A stretch of DNA of 64,000 nt from Propioniciclava sinopodophylli (GTDB lineage Bacteria; Actinomycetota; Actinomycetes; Propionibacteriales; Propionibacteriaceae). Below, in pieces: positions 27,715 to 37,229 of the stretch. The stretch is from contig NZ_SDMQ01000016.1 of NCBI RefSeq assembly GCF_004324755.1, forward strand, positions 1-64,000, read 5' to 3'. The notes under the pieces are model-generated. The model made no database searches. It was not told the DNA's origin and worked only from the letters and a program-made list of their open reading frames with translations. Numbering within the stretch: the stretch's first letter is position 1; every line of letters starts with the position of its first letter. The translations under genes were made by a program, and so were the position numbers.

Positions 27715-29310
27715 TCAGGACGTCCAGCCCACGTCCTCCCAGTCGGTCGTCGCGTAGCTGTGTGCCCCCAGGTTCGCCAGCCCGCTCCGGACCGCCACGA
27801 ACTCCGGCTCCTGGTACAGCGGGACGGTGATGACCTCCTGCCAGAGCAGCCGCGCGAGCTGGCTGGCCTGGTCGGCGCGCCGCACCGGATCGAGTTCGTG
27901 CGCCACGCGCCCGGCGAGTTCGGACGCCCCTGGTGCCGACACCGCCTCCTCGGGGAGGTGAGCCAGCGGGAAGGGGCTGACGGCCACCGTGAGCGGGGTC
28001 AGGTCGGCGTCCCGGCTGGCCGCGCTCACGACGACGCCCACGGCGTCCAGCTGGTCGGCGACGTCCTTGAGCTCGGTGGTGGCCAGCTCGTCGCCGGGGC
28101 TGGTGAGGAACGAGACCACGAGCGGCTGGCCGTCCTTGACCCGGCGACCCGACTCGAGCTCCCAGCCCGCCTCGTCCAGCAGCTTCGCGGCGCGGACGGG
28201 GTCGTGCACCAAGCCGGTCGCCCGCGCCTGGTCGACGTAGCCCGGCTGGGTCGGCAGCAGCAGTGTGTTGGACCACGTGCGCAACTTCTTGGCGCCGTCG
28301 GGCAGCTCGGGCCGGCCCAGGTCGTCGCGGTCGAGCGCCATCAGGATGGCGCGCCGCACCGCCGGGTCGGCCAGGGCGCCGTCGCGACTCACCTGCAGTG
28401 CGCGCCCGGACGTGCCCGGCGCCGACCGGATGACCGAGTCGGCGGCGACCCGCGACTGATCCAGGCGGTCGGTGGAGGCGCCGGTCTCCCAGACGTCCAG
28501 CTCGTTGTTCTGGAAGGCCGCCGCGAGAGCCTCGTCGGCGACCGTGCGGAACATGATCGTGTCGAGTTTGGGGCGCTCACCCCACCAGAGCGGGTTGCGT
28601 TCGAGCGTGACCAGTCCCTGGTTCTGGTCGACGTGGGTGACCATGAACGGGCTGGCGTAGCGGCTGTCGACGTAACCGCTCCACGCGAAGGAGTCCGGGG
28701 CGCCGGTGTCGGCGCCGCGCAGGGGGCCGGCGATCAGCGGCTCGGCCCAGTCGGGGTCGAGGGCGCCGTAGGTGACCACGACCTGGCGCGGCGAGACGCC
28801 CTCGCGCACCTCGGTCACGCGCTCCCAGCCGGCCGCGTCGGCGAGCCGGACGCCGTCGACCTGCCCGGACGCCGCGCGCCAGGTGGCGATCCAGTCGCTC
28901 GCGGTGATCGGGACGGCGTCGCCCCACAGCGAGCGGTCGTTCAGGTCCAGCGTCACGACGGTGCGGTCGGTGTTCTCGACGGTCAGGCCCGTGATGAAGT
29001 CGGGGTCCGGCGTCACCCGCCCGGCGGCGTCGAGGGAGAAGTGGGTCGGCGCCAGAGGGGCCAGCACGGCGGCGGTGTCGGCGTCGGCGTCCGGGTGGCG
29101 TGGGTTCCACTCGGTGGGTAGCGCCGTGATCGGGAAGCGGAGCAGTCCGCCGTCGCGCAGGCGCTCGCGGGGCTGCGGGTTGACGTCGCGTTCAGCGTCC
29201 GCCGCCACGGGAGGCGGGGTGCTCGGTGCGGGGGCTGGATCCCCCGTGCAGGACACCAGGAGCAGGAACGCGAGCACGCCCATCGGCGCACGGGCACGCG
29301 ACTCGCTCAC
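27715..29310 (-). CDS. Family 5 solute-binding lipoprotein
   Basis: The 531-residue protein has a signal peptide with a lipobox-like LLLVSC, a Pro/Ala-rich linker, and then a family 5 (peptide/nickel/oligosaccharide) extracellular binding fold: LTVENTDRTVVTLDLNDRSLWGDAVPITASDWIATWR, ALDRDDLGRP, and the late LLWQEVITVPLYQ. No permease or ATPase genes are adjacent, so it is an orphan binding protein or uses a transporter elsewhere. The GTG at 29310 follows GGAGG; earlier in-frame codons have no such site. Confidence 0.82.
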   Translation of the reverse strand: MSESRARAPMGVLAFLLLVSCTGDPAPAPSTPPPVAADAERDVNPQPRERLRDGGLLRFPITALPTEWNPRHPDADADTAAVLAPLAPTHFSLDAAGRVTPDPDFITGLTVENTDRTVVTLDLNDRSLWGDAVPITASDWIATWRAASGQVDGVRLADAAGWERVTEVREGVSPRQVVVTYGALDPDWAEPLIAGPLRGADTGAPDSFAWSGYVDSRYASPFMVTHVDQNQGLVTLERNPLWWGERPKLDTIMFRTVADEALAAAFQNNELDVWETGASTDRLDQSRVAADSVIRSAPGTSGRALQVSRDGALADPAVRRAILMALDRDDLGRPELPDGAKKLRTWSNTLLLPTQPGYVDQARATGLVHDPVRAAKLLDEAGWELESGRRVKDGQPLVVSFLTSPGDELATTELKDVADQLDAVGVVVSAASRDADLTPLTVAVSPFPLAHLPEEAVSAPGASELAGRVAHELDPVRRADQASQLARLLWQEVITVPLYQEPEFVAVRSGLANLGAHSYATTDWEDVGWTS

Positions 29311-29440
29311 GGGTTTTCCTCCAGGACGGGGGCGGACTGGCAACGTGCGCTCACCCTAGTGCGGGCGCATTGGCTCCCAGCATGCGATCAGGTCACGATT
29401 CGGGTGCGGAGGGTCACGATTCGGAAAAGGGGCCGGGCGG

Positions 29441-31009
29441 CTACACCCAGGACCTCAACCACATCCGGGCCCACCACTGGGCGTGCGGGATGACCTCGGC
29501 TGCGAGGATCGGGTACAGGTAGGCGAAGTTCGCCGCGACCAACCCCACGGCCACGCCGGCGATCACGGCCCCCACGCGGCGTCCGGGCGAGCGGGCCGCG
29601 CCCAGCACCAGCCCCAGCGCCATGGCCAGCGCGATGGTGGTGAACGGGATGATCGTGATCGCGTAGAAGAAGAACACCGGGCGGTCGGCCGTGGCGAACC
29701 ACGGCAGGTAGGTCGCTGCCGCGCCGAGCACCGGGACGGCGAAGCGCCAGTCGCGCCCGCCCAGCCACCAGATCAGCGCGATGACCACGGCCGCGGCGGC
29801 CATCCACCACAGGATCGGGGTGCCCATGCCGGTGATCACGGCGACGCACTTCTCGGTGCCCTCGCAGCCGGGCGAGCCGGCGGCGATGTCGTTCTCCGAG
29901 TGCAGGCTGGTGGGCCGCAGCATCAGGAGCCAGCCCGCCGGGTGGGCGTCATAGGCGTGCGTCTGCTCGCGGATGTAGTCGCCGGTGTGGAAGCTGAAGA
30001 TCTCGCGGTGGTAGGTGAGCAGCGACGCCAACCCCTCGCCGAACGCGCCGACCCACGGGTGGTCGGGGTTCTTCACGCCCCAGTCGCGGCCCCACGCCTG
30101 CGTGCTGTTGAGCCAGCCAGCCCAGGAGGCGACATAGACGACCAGGGCGGTGACGACGATCGAGACGAAGGCGAGGACGCCCTCGCGCAGCAGGGCCGTC
30201 CAGGAGCGGAAGCCCGCCCCGGCCAGGCGGCGCGCACCGATGTCCCACCAGACGGTGAGGATCCCGAACACGGCGATGATGTAGAGGGAGTTCCACTTGG
30301 TGGCCGCGGCCAGGCCGAACAGGACGCCGGCCGTCCACCGCCAGGGACGCCACCACAGCAACGGGCCGAACGCGCCGCCCAGCGAGGAGAGGCCCCGGGC
30401 CTCCATCGCGTCCGCGAGGCGATGGCGGTGCTGGTCGCGGTCGGCCACCAGCGCGGCGACGCCCGCGACGAGGAAGGTGGCCTGGAAGATGTCGAGCAGG
30501 GCGATGCGGCTCATGGTGAACGCCAGCCCGTCGAGGGTGAGCATCAGGCCGGCCAACGCGCCGACGAGCAGCGAGCGGGACAGCCGGTGCGCCAGCCGGA
30601 TCGTGGCGACCACGAGCAGCGCGCCGAACACGACCGCCATGAAACGCCAGCCGAACGGGTTGAGCCCGAACATGGCCTCGCCGAGCGCGATCAGCCACTT
30701 GCCGACCGGCGGGTGCGCGATGAACGAGCCCGCCGCCTCGAGCGAGGAGAAGTCCCCGACCAGCACCTGCGGGTTGGAGACCTCACCCTTGGCCCAGGTG
30801 CCCTCGTAGCCGAACTGCAGCAGCGACCAGGCGTCCTTGGCGTAGTAGGTCTCGTCGAACACGACCGCGTTCGGGGTGGACACGCCGACGAGCCGGAGGA
30901 CGAACGCCAGCAGGCCGATCCCGAGGGTCACGCCCCAGCTCACGAGCGGGGCGTCCCGGACACCGTCGCGCAGGCGCTCGATCGTCGTGGGCTTGGCGAG
31001 GGACGTCAC
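29441..31009 (-). CDS. Polyprenyl-phosphate-mannose--protein mannosyltransferase (GT39)
   Basis: This 522-residue integral membrane enzyme transfers mannose from polyprenyl phosphate to secreted proteins in actinobacteria. The first extracellular loop has the catalytic acidic pair in VVFDETYYAKDAW; AHPPVGKWLIALGEAMFG, LDGLAFTMSRIALLDIFQ and FGLAAATKWNSLYIIAVFG follow as in GT39 proteins. It is divergent from rsmI, as in many actinobacteria. TACCAT at 31021-31016 lies six bases before the GTG start. Confidence 0.9.
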   Translation of the reverse strand: MTSLAKPTTIERLRDGVRDAPLVSWGVTLGIGLLAFVLRLVGVSTPNAVVFDETYYAKDAWSLLQFGYEGTWAKGEVSNPQVLVGDFSSLEAAGSFIAHPPVGKWLIALGEAMFGLNPFGWRFMAVVFGALLVVATIRLAHRLSRSLLVGALAGLMLTLDGLAFTMSRIALLDIFQATFLVAGVAALVADRDQHRHRLADAMEARGLSSLGGAFGPLLWWRPWRWTAGVLFGLAAATKWNSLYIIAVFGILTVWWDIGARRLAGAGFRSWTALLREGVLAFVSIVVTALVVYVASWAGWLNSTQAWGRDWGVKNPDHPWVGAFGEGLASLLTYHREIFSFHTGDYIREQTHAYDAHPAGWLLMLRPTSLHSENDIAAGSPGCEGTEKCVAVITGMGTPILWWMAAAAVVIALIWWLGGRDWRFAVPVLGAAATYLPWFATADRPVFFFYAITIIPFTTIALAMALGLVLGAARSPGRRVGAVIAGVAVGLVAANFAYLYPILAAEVIPHAQWWARMWLRSWV

Positions 31010-31015
31010 CCGGTC

Positions 31016-31021
31016 ATGGTA
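31016..31021 (-). promoter_or_regulatory. -10 box TACCAT, leaderless start of mannosyltransferase gene
   Basis: On the minus strand TACCAT, six bases and the GTG at 31009 follow in order. The opposite-facing rsmI box lies only eight bases away. Confidence 0.45.
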
Positions 31022-31028
31022 GTCACGC

Positions 31029-31034
31029 CATACT
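31029..31034 (+). promoter_or_regulatory. -10 box CATACT, leaderless start of rsmI
   Basis: CATACT is followed by seven bases (GGGGCGC) and the ATG at 31042. No ribosome binding site is present. Confidence 0.4.
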
Positions 31035-31041
31035 GGGGCGC

Positions 31042-31884
31042 ATGACCGACGGTGTGCTCGTGCTCGCCGCGACTCCCATCGGTGACGTCGCGGACGCCAG
31101 TCCTGCCATGGTCGCGGCCCTGGTGGAGGCCGACGTGATCGCGGCCGAGGACACCCGCCGCCTGCGCGACCTGCTCCGCCGCCTCGGCGTCGAGACGTCC
31201 GCGCGCGTCGTGTCCTACTTCGACGGCAACGAGGCCTCGCGCGTCGGCGTCCTGATGGACGCGCTGCGCTCCGGCGAGCGCGTCGTGGTCGCGACCGACG
31301 CCGGCATGCCGGCCGTGTCCGACCCGGGCTTCCGCATCGTGCAGGCCGCCATCGAGGAGGGCATCCGGGTCACCGCGGTGCCGGGGCCCTCGGCGGTGCT
31401 CACCGCCCTGGCCATCTCCGGGCTGCCGACGGACCGGTTCTGCTTCGAGGGCTTCGTCTCCCGCAAGCCGGGCGAGCGGCGCCGCGCGTTGGCGGCGTTG
31501 GCCCGTGAGCCGCGCACCATGGTGTTCTTCGAGGCGCCCCACCGCCTGGCGGACTTCCTTGTCGATGCGCGTGACGCCCTGGGTGAGGAGCGTCCAGCCG
31601 CTGTGTGCCGCGAGCTGACCAAGACCTACGAGGAGGTCGTCCGCGGTGGGCTGGGCGAACTCGCCCAGTGGGCCACCGGCGAGGTGCGCGGCGAGATCAC
31701 CGTGGTCGTGGCGGGCGCGTCCGGCCCGGCCGTGAGCGCGGCGGACGCCGTGGCCGAGGTGCTCGCCCGCGTCGAGGAGGGGGAGCGCCTCAAGCCCGCC
31801 GTCGCCGAGGTGGCGGCCGCCGCCGGCCTGGGCAAGAACGAGCTGTACGAGGCGGCGCTGGCCGCCCGGAGGGAGTCCCGATGA
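31042..31884 (+). CDS. rsmI: 16S rRNA (cytidine1402-2'-O)-methyltransferase
   Basis: RsmI methylates the ribose of C1402 in 16S rRNA near the decoding site. The 280-residue protein has LAATPIGDVADASPAMVAAL, IAAEDTRRLRDLLRRLG, VATDAGMPAVSDPGFRIVQAA, VPGPSAVLTALAISGLPTDRFCFEGF and VFFEAPHRLADFL, all diagnostic. It heads an rsmI-tatD-rsmA run in which each gene overlaps the next, and two of the three products modify 16S rRNA. Confidence 0.95.
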   Translation: MTDGVLVLAATPIGDVADASPAMVAALVEADVIAAEDTRRLRDLLRRLGVETSARVVSYFDGNEASRVGVLMDALRSGERVVVATDAGMPAVSDPGFRIVQAAIEEGIRVTAVPGPSAVLTALAISGLPTDRFCFEGFVSRKPGERRRALAALAREPRTMVFFEAPHRLADFLVDARDALGEERPAAVCRELTKTYEEVVRGGLGELAQWATGEVRGEITVVVAGASGPAVSAADAVAEVLARVEEGERLKPAVAEVAAAAGLGKNELYEAALAARRESR

Positions 31885-32738
31885 CCGAGTTGCCCGAGGC
31901 GCCCGACCCGTTGGGCGTCCCGACGACGGACGCCCACACCCACCTCGGCACCACCGAGCGCAAGACCGGCCTGACGGCCGCGGACGCCCTCGCGCGGGCC
32001 GCCGCCGTCGGCGTCCGGCGGGTGGTGGACGTGGGATACGACCTGCCGAGCTCCCGCGCGGCCGTCGCGACCGCCGAGGCCCACGATGCGGTGGTGGCGA
32101 CCGTGGCGATCCATCCGCACGATGTCGTCGAGCTCGGCGACGGCGTCGACGAGGCCCTGCGCGGGGTGGAGGCGCTGCTGGGCACCACTGATCGCATCCG
32201 TGGGGTGGGGGAGACCGGGCTGGACCACTACTGGGTCAAGGACGAGGCAGGGCGTGCGCTGCAACGCGATTCGTTCGCCGCGCACATCGGCTGGGCGCGC
32301 GACCACGACCTGGCCCTGGTGATCCACGACCGGGACGCCCACGACGCCGTCCTCGACGTGCTGGACGCCGTCGGCTGGCCCGAGCGCGTCCAGATGCACT
32401 GCTTCTCCGGCGACGCCGGCCTGGCCCGCCGCTGCTTGGCGCACGGGGCGTACCTGTCGTTCCCGGGCACGGTGACGTTCAAGGCCAACGAGGCCCTGCG
32501 GGAGGCGGCCCGGATCACTCCGGCCGAGCGCCTGCTGGTCGAGACCGATGCGCCCTACCTCACGCCGGTGCCCGTGCGCGGCAGGCCGAACGCGAGCTAC
32601 CTGCTGCCGCACACCGTGCGCTTCCTCGCCGAACTGCGCGGCGTGGCGGTCGACGAGCTGGCCGCGACCCTGGACACCAACGCCACGGCCCTGTTCGGCG
32701 ACTGGGGCGCGTCGACGACGGGGAGCGACCGTGGCTGA
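31881..32738 (+). CDS. TatD-family metal-dependent DNase
   Basis: TatD-like proteins are amidohydrolase-fold nucleases. The metal-binding residues are visible in order: DAHTHLG (His-x-His) at about 18-24, [25 protein letters not shown] with the glutamate, [36 protein letters not shown] and [10 protein letters not shown] with the aspartate. The 285-residue length is standard. The ATG overlaps the rsmI stop as ATGA. Confidence 0.92.
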   Translation: MTELPEAPDPLGVPTTDAHTHLGTTERKTGLTAADALARAAAVGVRRVVDVGYDLPSSRAAVATAEAHDAVVATVAIHPHDVVELGDGVDEALRGVEALLGTTDRIRGVGETGLDHYWVKDEAGRALQRDSFAAHIGWARDHDLALVIHDRDAHDAVLDVLDAVGWPERVQMHCFSGDAGLARRCLAHGAYLSFPGTVTFKANEALREAARITPAERLLVETDAPYLTPVPVRGRPNASYLLPHTVRFLAELRGVAVDELAATLDTNATALFGDWGASTTGSDRG

Positions 32739-33585
32739 CGGACTGCTCGACCCCCGCACCATCCGGCAGATCGCCGCCGAGCTCGACCTGCGCCCCACCA
32801 AGCAGCGCGGCCAGAACTTCGTGCACGACGCCAACACGGTGCGCCGCATCGTCGCCGCGTCGGGCATCACCCCCGACGACGTGGTGCTCGAGATCGGGCC
32901 GGGCCTGGGCTCGCTGACGCTGGGCCTGCTCGAGGTGGCCCGGGCTGTGCACGTGGTCGAGATCGAGTCCTCCCTGGCCCGGCGCCTGCCACGCACCGTG
33001 GCGGACCGGCTGCCCGCGGCGTCCGAGCGGTTGCACGTCGTGGAGGCCGATGCGCTCACCGTCACCGACCTGCCCGACCCCCAGCCGACCGCGGTGGTGG
33101 CGAACCTGCCCTACAACGTGAGCGTGCCGGTGTTGCTGCACGTGCTGGCGCTGTGGCCGTCGATCCGCACCGGGCTGGTCATGGTGCAGCTCGAGGTCGC
33201 CGACCGGCTCGTGGCGCCGCCGGGCAGCAAGACCTATGGCGTGCCCAGCGCGAAGGTGGCGTGGTACGCCGAGGCTGCCCGGGTCGGGACGGTACCGCCG
33301 AAGGTGTTCTGGCCGGTGCCGAACGTCGACTCGGGGCTCGTGCGCCTGGCCCGCCGCGAGCCGCCTGCCACGACGGCGACCCGCCAGCAGGTGTTCGCGG
33401 TCGTGGACGCCGCCTTCGCCCAACGCCGCAAGATGCTGCGCGGGGCCCTGGCGGGCCTGTTCGGCTCTTCGGGCGAGGCCGCGGCCGCCCTCGAGCGGGC
33501 CGGGGTCGACCCGCAGGCCCGCGGCGAGGTGCTCGGCATCGCCGACTTCGCCCGGATCGCCGAACATGCCTTCACCCGGGATTGA
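32731..33585 (+). CDS. rsmA: 16S rRNA (adenine1518-N6/adenine1519-N6)-dimethyltransferase
   Basis: RsmA (KsgA) dimethylates A1518 and A1519 in late 30S assembly. The 284-residue protein shows [22 protein letters not shown], the SAM motif [27 protein letters not shown], and the catalytic [16 protein letters not shown], followed by [15 protein letters not shown]. It begins with a GTG that overlaps the tatD end by eight bases, behind GGGAG. Confidence 0.95.
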   Translation: MADGLLDPRTIRQIAAELDLRPTKQRGQNFVHDANTVRRIVAASGITPDDVVLEIGPGLGSLTLGLLEVARAVHVVEIESSLARRLPRTVADRLPAASERLHVVEADALTVTDLPDPQPTAVVANLPYNVSVPVLLHVLALWPSIRTGLVMVQLEVADRLVAPPGSKTYGVPSAKVAWYAEAARVGTVPPKVFWPVPNVDSGLVRLARREPPATTATRQQVFAVVDAAFAQRRKMLRGALAGLFGSSGEAAAALERAGVDPQARGEVLGIADFARIAEHAFTRD

Positions 33586-33587
33586 CG

Positions 33588-33652
33588 CAGGGGAGACCCC
33601 TGTTGGCCGCTCGTCGAGGGCCTTGCTCAGCGGGCTCTTACCGGGGCCCTCG
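33588..33652 (+). terminator. Paired hairpins after rsmA
   Basis: CAGGGG-AGA-CCCCTG at 33588-33602 and, further on, CGAGGGCC (33615-33622) with GGCCCTCG (33645-33652) form two stems between rsmA and ispE. Neither has a U-tract. They may end the rsmI-tatD-rsmA transcript. Confidence 0.4.
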
Positions 33653-33691
33653 TGTCGCTGGTCGCAGCTTCCGTGCACGGCGTCCGGCTGG

Positions 33692-33697
33692 TAGACA
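33692..33697 (+). promoter_or_regulatory. Weak -10-like TAGACA before ispE
   Basis: TAGACA is six bases before the ispE ATG and no ribosome binding site is visible. It fits the leaderless pattern of neighbouring genes but lacks the final T. Confidence 0.3.
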
Positions 33698-33703
33698 GGG
33701 CAC

Positions 33704-34636
33704 ATGAGCGCAAGCGAGGCGATCACCGACCGGGTGAAGGTGCGTGCCCCGGGCAAGGTGAACCTCGCGCTGCGCGTGGGCGGCGTCCGGCCCGATGGGT
33801 ACCACAGCCTCGCGACGGTGTTCCAGGCGCTCTCGCTGTTCGATGACCTGGGCGCGCGCCCCGCGCCTGCCGGGCACTACGGCATCGCCGTCGCGGGCGA
33901 CCAGGCCCACCTCGTGCCCGCCGACGGGTCGAACCTCGCGGTGCGCGCCGCCCGGTTGCTCGCGGCCCGCCACGGCGGCGAGCAACAGTTCGGGGTCGAG
34001 TTGGTGATCCGCAAGACGATTCCGGTCACGGGCGGCATGGCGGGCGGCTCGGCGAACGCCGCGGCCGCGCTCGTGGCGTGCGCCGCGCTGTGGGGCATCG
34101 ACATCAACCCCGACGAACTGCGCGAGCTGGGCGCCGAGCTGGGCGCCGACGTGCCGTTCTGCCTGCTGGGGTCCACCGCGCTGGGACACGGCCGCGGCGA
34201 CGACCTCGTGCCCGTGCTGAGCCGCGGCGGCTACCACTGGGTGCTGGCGCTGCCCGACGTCGAGCTGTCCACCCCGGCGGTGTTCCGCCGGTTCGACGAA
34301 CTCAACCCGGACGCCGACCCCACACCCCCGCCCGTGCCGCCCGCCCTGCTGGAGGGGCTGGCGTCCGGGGACGTCCGGCGCGTGGCCGATAACCTCGTCA
34401 ACGACCTCGAGCCCGCCGCCCTGTCGCTGCACCCCCACCTCGGCGAGCTGCTGGACGCCGGGCGCGAGGCCGGCGCCCTGGCCGGCATCGTTTCGGGGTC
34501 GGGGCCGACGTGCGCGTTCCTCGCCCCCCACGAGGACGCCGCTGTGCGCCTGTCGGGGACGCTCAGTGGGTTGGGCCTGTGCCGCACGGTCCGCCGGGCG
34601 TCCGGCCCGGTGCCCGGGGCGCGCCAGGTCGCGTGA
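33704..34636 (+). CDS. ispE: 4-(cytidine 5'-diphospho)-2-C-methyl-D-erythritol kinase
   Basis: IspE phosphorylates CDP-methylerythritol in the MEP route to isoprenoids, which also feeds the menaquinone side chain. The 310-residue GHMP kinase has VRAPGKVNLALRVGGVRPDGYHSLATVFQALSL, the ATP loop IPVTGGMAGGSANAAAAL, GADVPFCLLGSTALGHGRGD and IVSGSGPTCAFLA. Location after rsmA is the usual actinobacterial order. Confidence 0.95.
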   Translation: MSASEAITDRVKVRAPGKVNLALRVGGVRPDGYHSLATVFQALSLFDDLGARPAPAGHYGIAVAGDQAHLVPADGSNLAVRAARLLAARHGGEQQFGVELVIRKTIPVTGGMAGGSANAAAALVACAALWGIDINPDELRELGAELGADVPFCLLGSTALGHGRGDDLVPVLSRGGYHWVLALPDVELSTPAVFRRFDELNPDADPTPPPVPPALLEGLASGDVRRVADNLVNDLEPAALSLHPHLGELLDAGREAGALAGIVSGSGPTCAFLAPHEDAAVRLSGTLSGLGLCRTVRRASGPVPGARQVA

Positions 34637-34709
34637 GTCGGAGCCCTCGGGCAAAAGGCCGAGCCGCGCCGGGATCGTGAAGTTTCACACCGCCGTAACG
34701 GCGATTCAA

Positions 34710-34715
34710 TATGCT
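34710..34715 (+). promoter_or_regulatory. -10 box TATGCT, leaderless start of ATP-grasp gene
   Basis: TATGCT is followed by seven bases (GCGGCCC) and the ATG at 34723. Because the box overlaps the earlier ATG at 34711, that codon cannot be the start of a transcript made from here. Confidence 0.5.
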
Positions 34716-34722
34716 GCGGCCC

Positions 34723-36312
34723 ATGGCGCTCTTCGACACCTACCCGCAGGGGCGGGCCTGGGACGAAATGATCGGCCGCGACGGTGGGCCGCGCGCCCCG
34801 TACGAGGTCATGCACGACACCCTGAGCCGACTAGGCCCGGCCGAACTCGCCGCGCGCTCCGACCAGCTCGCGCGCAGCTACGTCGACCAGGGCGTCACGT
34901 TCGACTACGCCGGCGAGGAGCGGGCGTTCCCCCTCGACCTCGTGCCCCGCATCATCCCCGCCGACGAGTGGGACATCATCGACCGTGGCGTCCAGCAGCG
35001 CGTCAAGGCGCTGGAGGCGTTCCTCGGCGACGTGTACGCCCACGAGGGCCAACTGCCCCGCGTGGTGAACGACGGGATCCTCCCCTACGAGCTGATCGTT
35101 TCCTCCACGCACTTCCACCGGGCCGTCTCCGGCCTGCGGCCGCACAACGGCGTCCGCGTGCACGTGTCGGGCATCGACCTGATCCGCGACGAGGAGGGCG
35201 TCTTCCGCGTGCTGGAGGACAACGTCCGCGTGCCGTCGGGTGTCTCCTACGTCATCTCGAACCGGCGGGCGTTGACCAACACCTTCCCGGAAGCCTTCCA
35301 GGCGCTGCGCATCCGCCAGGTGCACGACTACCCGCGCCACCTGCTGCGGGCCCTGCGCGCGGCTGCCCCGGACGGCAACCCGAACCCGACCGTGGTCGTG
35401 CTCACCCCGGGCGTGTACAACTCGGCCTACTTCGAGCACTCGCTGCTGGCCCGCATGATGGGCGTCGAGCTCGTCGAGGGCCGCGACCTCATCTGCACCG
35501 GCGGCACCGTCCGCATGCGGACGACCCGCGGCGACCAGCAGGTCGACGTCATCTACCGCCGGGTGGACGACGAATTCCTCGACCCGGTCCACTTCAGGCC
35601 CGACTCGGTGCTCGGCGTCCCCGGCCTGATCAACGCGATGCGCGCCGGCCGCGTGACGGTCGCCAACGCGGTCGGCAACGGCGTGGCCGACGACAAGCTC
35701 GTCTACAGCTACGTGCCCGACTTCATCCGGTACTACCTCGACGAGGACCCGATCATCCCCAACGTCGACACCTACCGGTGCGTCGAGCCGGACGCGCTGC
35801 GCCACGTGCTGGCCAACGTCGACCAGATGGTCGTCAAGCCCGTCGACGGTTCCGGCGGAAAGGGGCTGGTCATCGGCACCGAGGCCGACGGCAAGACCCT
35901 GGACGCCTTGCGCGCCAAGCTCAAGGACGACCCGCGCGGCTGGATCGCGCAGCCCGTCGTCCAGCTGTCGACCGTCCCGACGCTCATCGACGGCGCGTTC
36001 AAGCCCCGTCACGTCGACCTGCGCCCGTTCGCGGTCAACGACGGCGAGACCGTCACCGTGCTGCCCGGCGGCCTCACCCGGGTCGCGCTGCCCGAGGGCG
36101 AGCTCGTCGTGAACAGCTCCCAGGGCGGCGGCTCCAAGGACACGTGGGTGCTCGCCCGCTCCGAGCCCTCCGAGCCGGTGGACGAGGGCTCGCTGGAGAC
36201 CACCGAGATCGTCGTCATGACCGCACCCGACGAGTTCACCGAGGACCCGGTCCGCTCGGTCAAGGAGCAGCAGAAGCAACAACAGCAGGTCGGGGAGGGA
36301 GCACCATGCTGA
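34723..36312 (+). CDS. Circularly permuted ATP-grasp protein
   Basis: This protein of about 529 residues (MALFDTYPQGRAWDEMI start) belongs to the circularly permuted ATP-grasp type 2 family (former DUF404/407). Motifs include FPLDLVPRIIPADEWDIIDRG, EDNVRVPSGVSYVISNR, VLTPGVYNSAYFEHSLLARMMG, DEDPIIPNVDTYRC, and the ATP-binding MVVKPVDGSGGKGLVIG. It is predicted to be an amide or peptide ligase of unknown substrate. It overlaps the alpha-E gene and is part of a conserved three-gene cassette. The C-terminus ends in a polyglutamine-lysine stretch. Confidence 0.88.
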   Translation: MALFDTYPQGRAWDEMIGRDGGPRAPYEVMHDTLSRLGPAELAARSDQLARSYVDQGVTFDYAGEERAFPLDLVPRIIPADEWDIIDRGVQQRVKALEAFLGDVYAHEGQLPRVVNDGILPYELIVSSTHFHRAVSGLRPHNGVRVHVSGIDLIRDEEGVFRVLEDNVRVPSGVSYVISNRRALTNTFPEAFQALRIRQVHDYPRHLLRALRAAAPDGNPNPTVVVLTPGVYNSAYFEHSLLARMMGVELVEGRDLICTGGTVRMRTTRGDQQVDVIYRRVDDEFLDPVHFRPDSVLGVPGLINAMRAGRVTVANAVGNGVADDKLVYSYVPDFIRYYLDEDPIIPNVDTYRCVEPDALRHVLANVDQMVVKPVDGSGGKGLVIGTEADGKTLDALRAKLKDDPRGWIAQPVVQLSTVPTLIDGAFKPRHVDLRPFAVNDGETVTVLPGGLTRVALPEGELVVNSSQGGGSKDTWVLARSEPSEPVDEGSLETTEIVVMTAPDEFTEDPVRSVKEQQKQQQQVGEGAPC

Positions 36313-37229
36313 GCCGCATCGCCGAGTCGCTGTTCTGGATCGGCCGCTACGTCGAGCGCGTCGACGGCACCGCGCGCCTGGTCGACGTCGTCCGCCTCTC
36401 CATGCTCGAGGGCGGTCTGGCCGGCCACGACGAGTCGGCGAACATGGTGCTCAGCGTCGTGATGGGCGGCGACCCGGACGCCCGCGTCACCTACTCCGAC
36501 CTGCGCGACCGCCTCGTGTTCGACCCCACGTCGGCCAGCTCGATCTCCGGTTCGTGGAACGCCGCCCGGGACAACGCCCGCCGCGCCCGCGAGACCCTGT
36601 CGACTGACCTGTGGGCGGCCATCAACACCGCGTGGTTGCGCTGGGGACGCCTCGGCCCGCCCGACGGCACCGCCCGCCACCTGTCTTGGGCGCGCGAGCG
36701 TTCCATCCTGATCGGCGGCATCGCCGACTCGACGATGAGCCACGACGAGGCCTGGGACTTCCTCGTGCTCGGCCGCTACCTCGAGCGCGCCGACATGACC
36801 GCCCGCATCATCACCACCGGCACCCTGCCCACCGGCGGGCTGTCGTGGCAGTCGGTGCTCTCCTCGTGCGGCGGCAACCAGGCGTTCATGCGCAGCAACC
36901 AGGGCCTGTTCAACGACCGGAACGTGGCGACCTTCCTGGTGCTCAACCGCGAGTTCCCGCGGTCGGTGCTGTACGCGCTCGCCGAGGCGGAGGCCACCCT
37001 GGAGCGCCTCGACCCCGACCACACGCCCATCGGCTTCACCGGGGAGGGACGCCGCCTGCTCGGCCGCATCCGCACCTCGCTGGAGTACCGCCTGCCCACC
37101 AACATCATCAACGAACTGCCCCAGCAGATGGCCAGGGTGGAGCAGATGGTGACCGCAGTGTCGGACGCCGTGGGCGCCCGCTACTTCCCGGGTGGGCCCG
37201 AGCTGTCCTGGACGGAGGAACTCCGGTGA
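36306..37229 (+). CDS. Alpha-E domain protein (DUF403)
   Basis: The 307-residue all-helical protein begins MLSRIAESLFWIGRYVERVDGTARL and has a second similar block DFLVLGRYLERADMTARII, the signature of the alpha-E family (COG2307). Its function is unknown, but it almost always neighbours a permuted ATP-grasp protein and a transglutaminase-like protein, as here. It overlaps both genes (ATG inside the ATP-grasp end; GTGA with the next), so the three are co-translated. Confidence 0.88.
   Translation: MLSRIAESLFWIGRYVERVDGTARLVDVVRLSMLEGGLAGHDESANMVLSVVMGGDPDARVTYSDLRDRLVFDPTSASSISGSWNAARDNARRARETLSTDLWAAINTAWLRWGRLGPPDGTARHLSWARERSILIGGIADSTMSHDEAWDFLVLGRYLERADMTARIITTGTLPTGGLSWQSVLSSCGGNQAFMRSNQGLFNDRNVATFLVLNREFPRSVLYALAEAEATLERLDPDHTPIGFTGEGRRLLGRIRTSLEYRLPTNIINELPQQMARVEQMVTAVSDAVGARYFPGGPELSWTEELR

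Noticed and set aside
25249..29121. A very long open frame on the plus strand across several genes, and similar long frames antisense to carB, purL and mfd
   Set aside because: In DNA this GC-rich, frames opposite or alongside real genes stay open by chance. Their translations are Arg/Gly/Pro/Val-rich low-complexity sequence without family motifs, while the opposing frames carry clear enzymes.
29380..29430. Twice-repeated GGTCACGATTCGG as an operator
   Set aside because: Only two copies in the gap after the mannosyltransferase gene, with no promoter beside them; noted but not interpretable.
34711..34722. ATG at 34711 as the start of the ATP-grasp gene
   Set aside because: It overlaps the TATGCT -10 box and has no ribosome site; the ATG at 34723 fits the leaderless pattern and the usual MALFD start.
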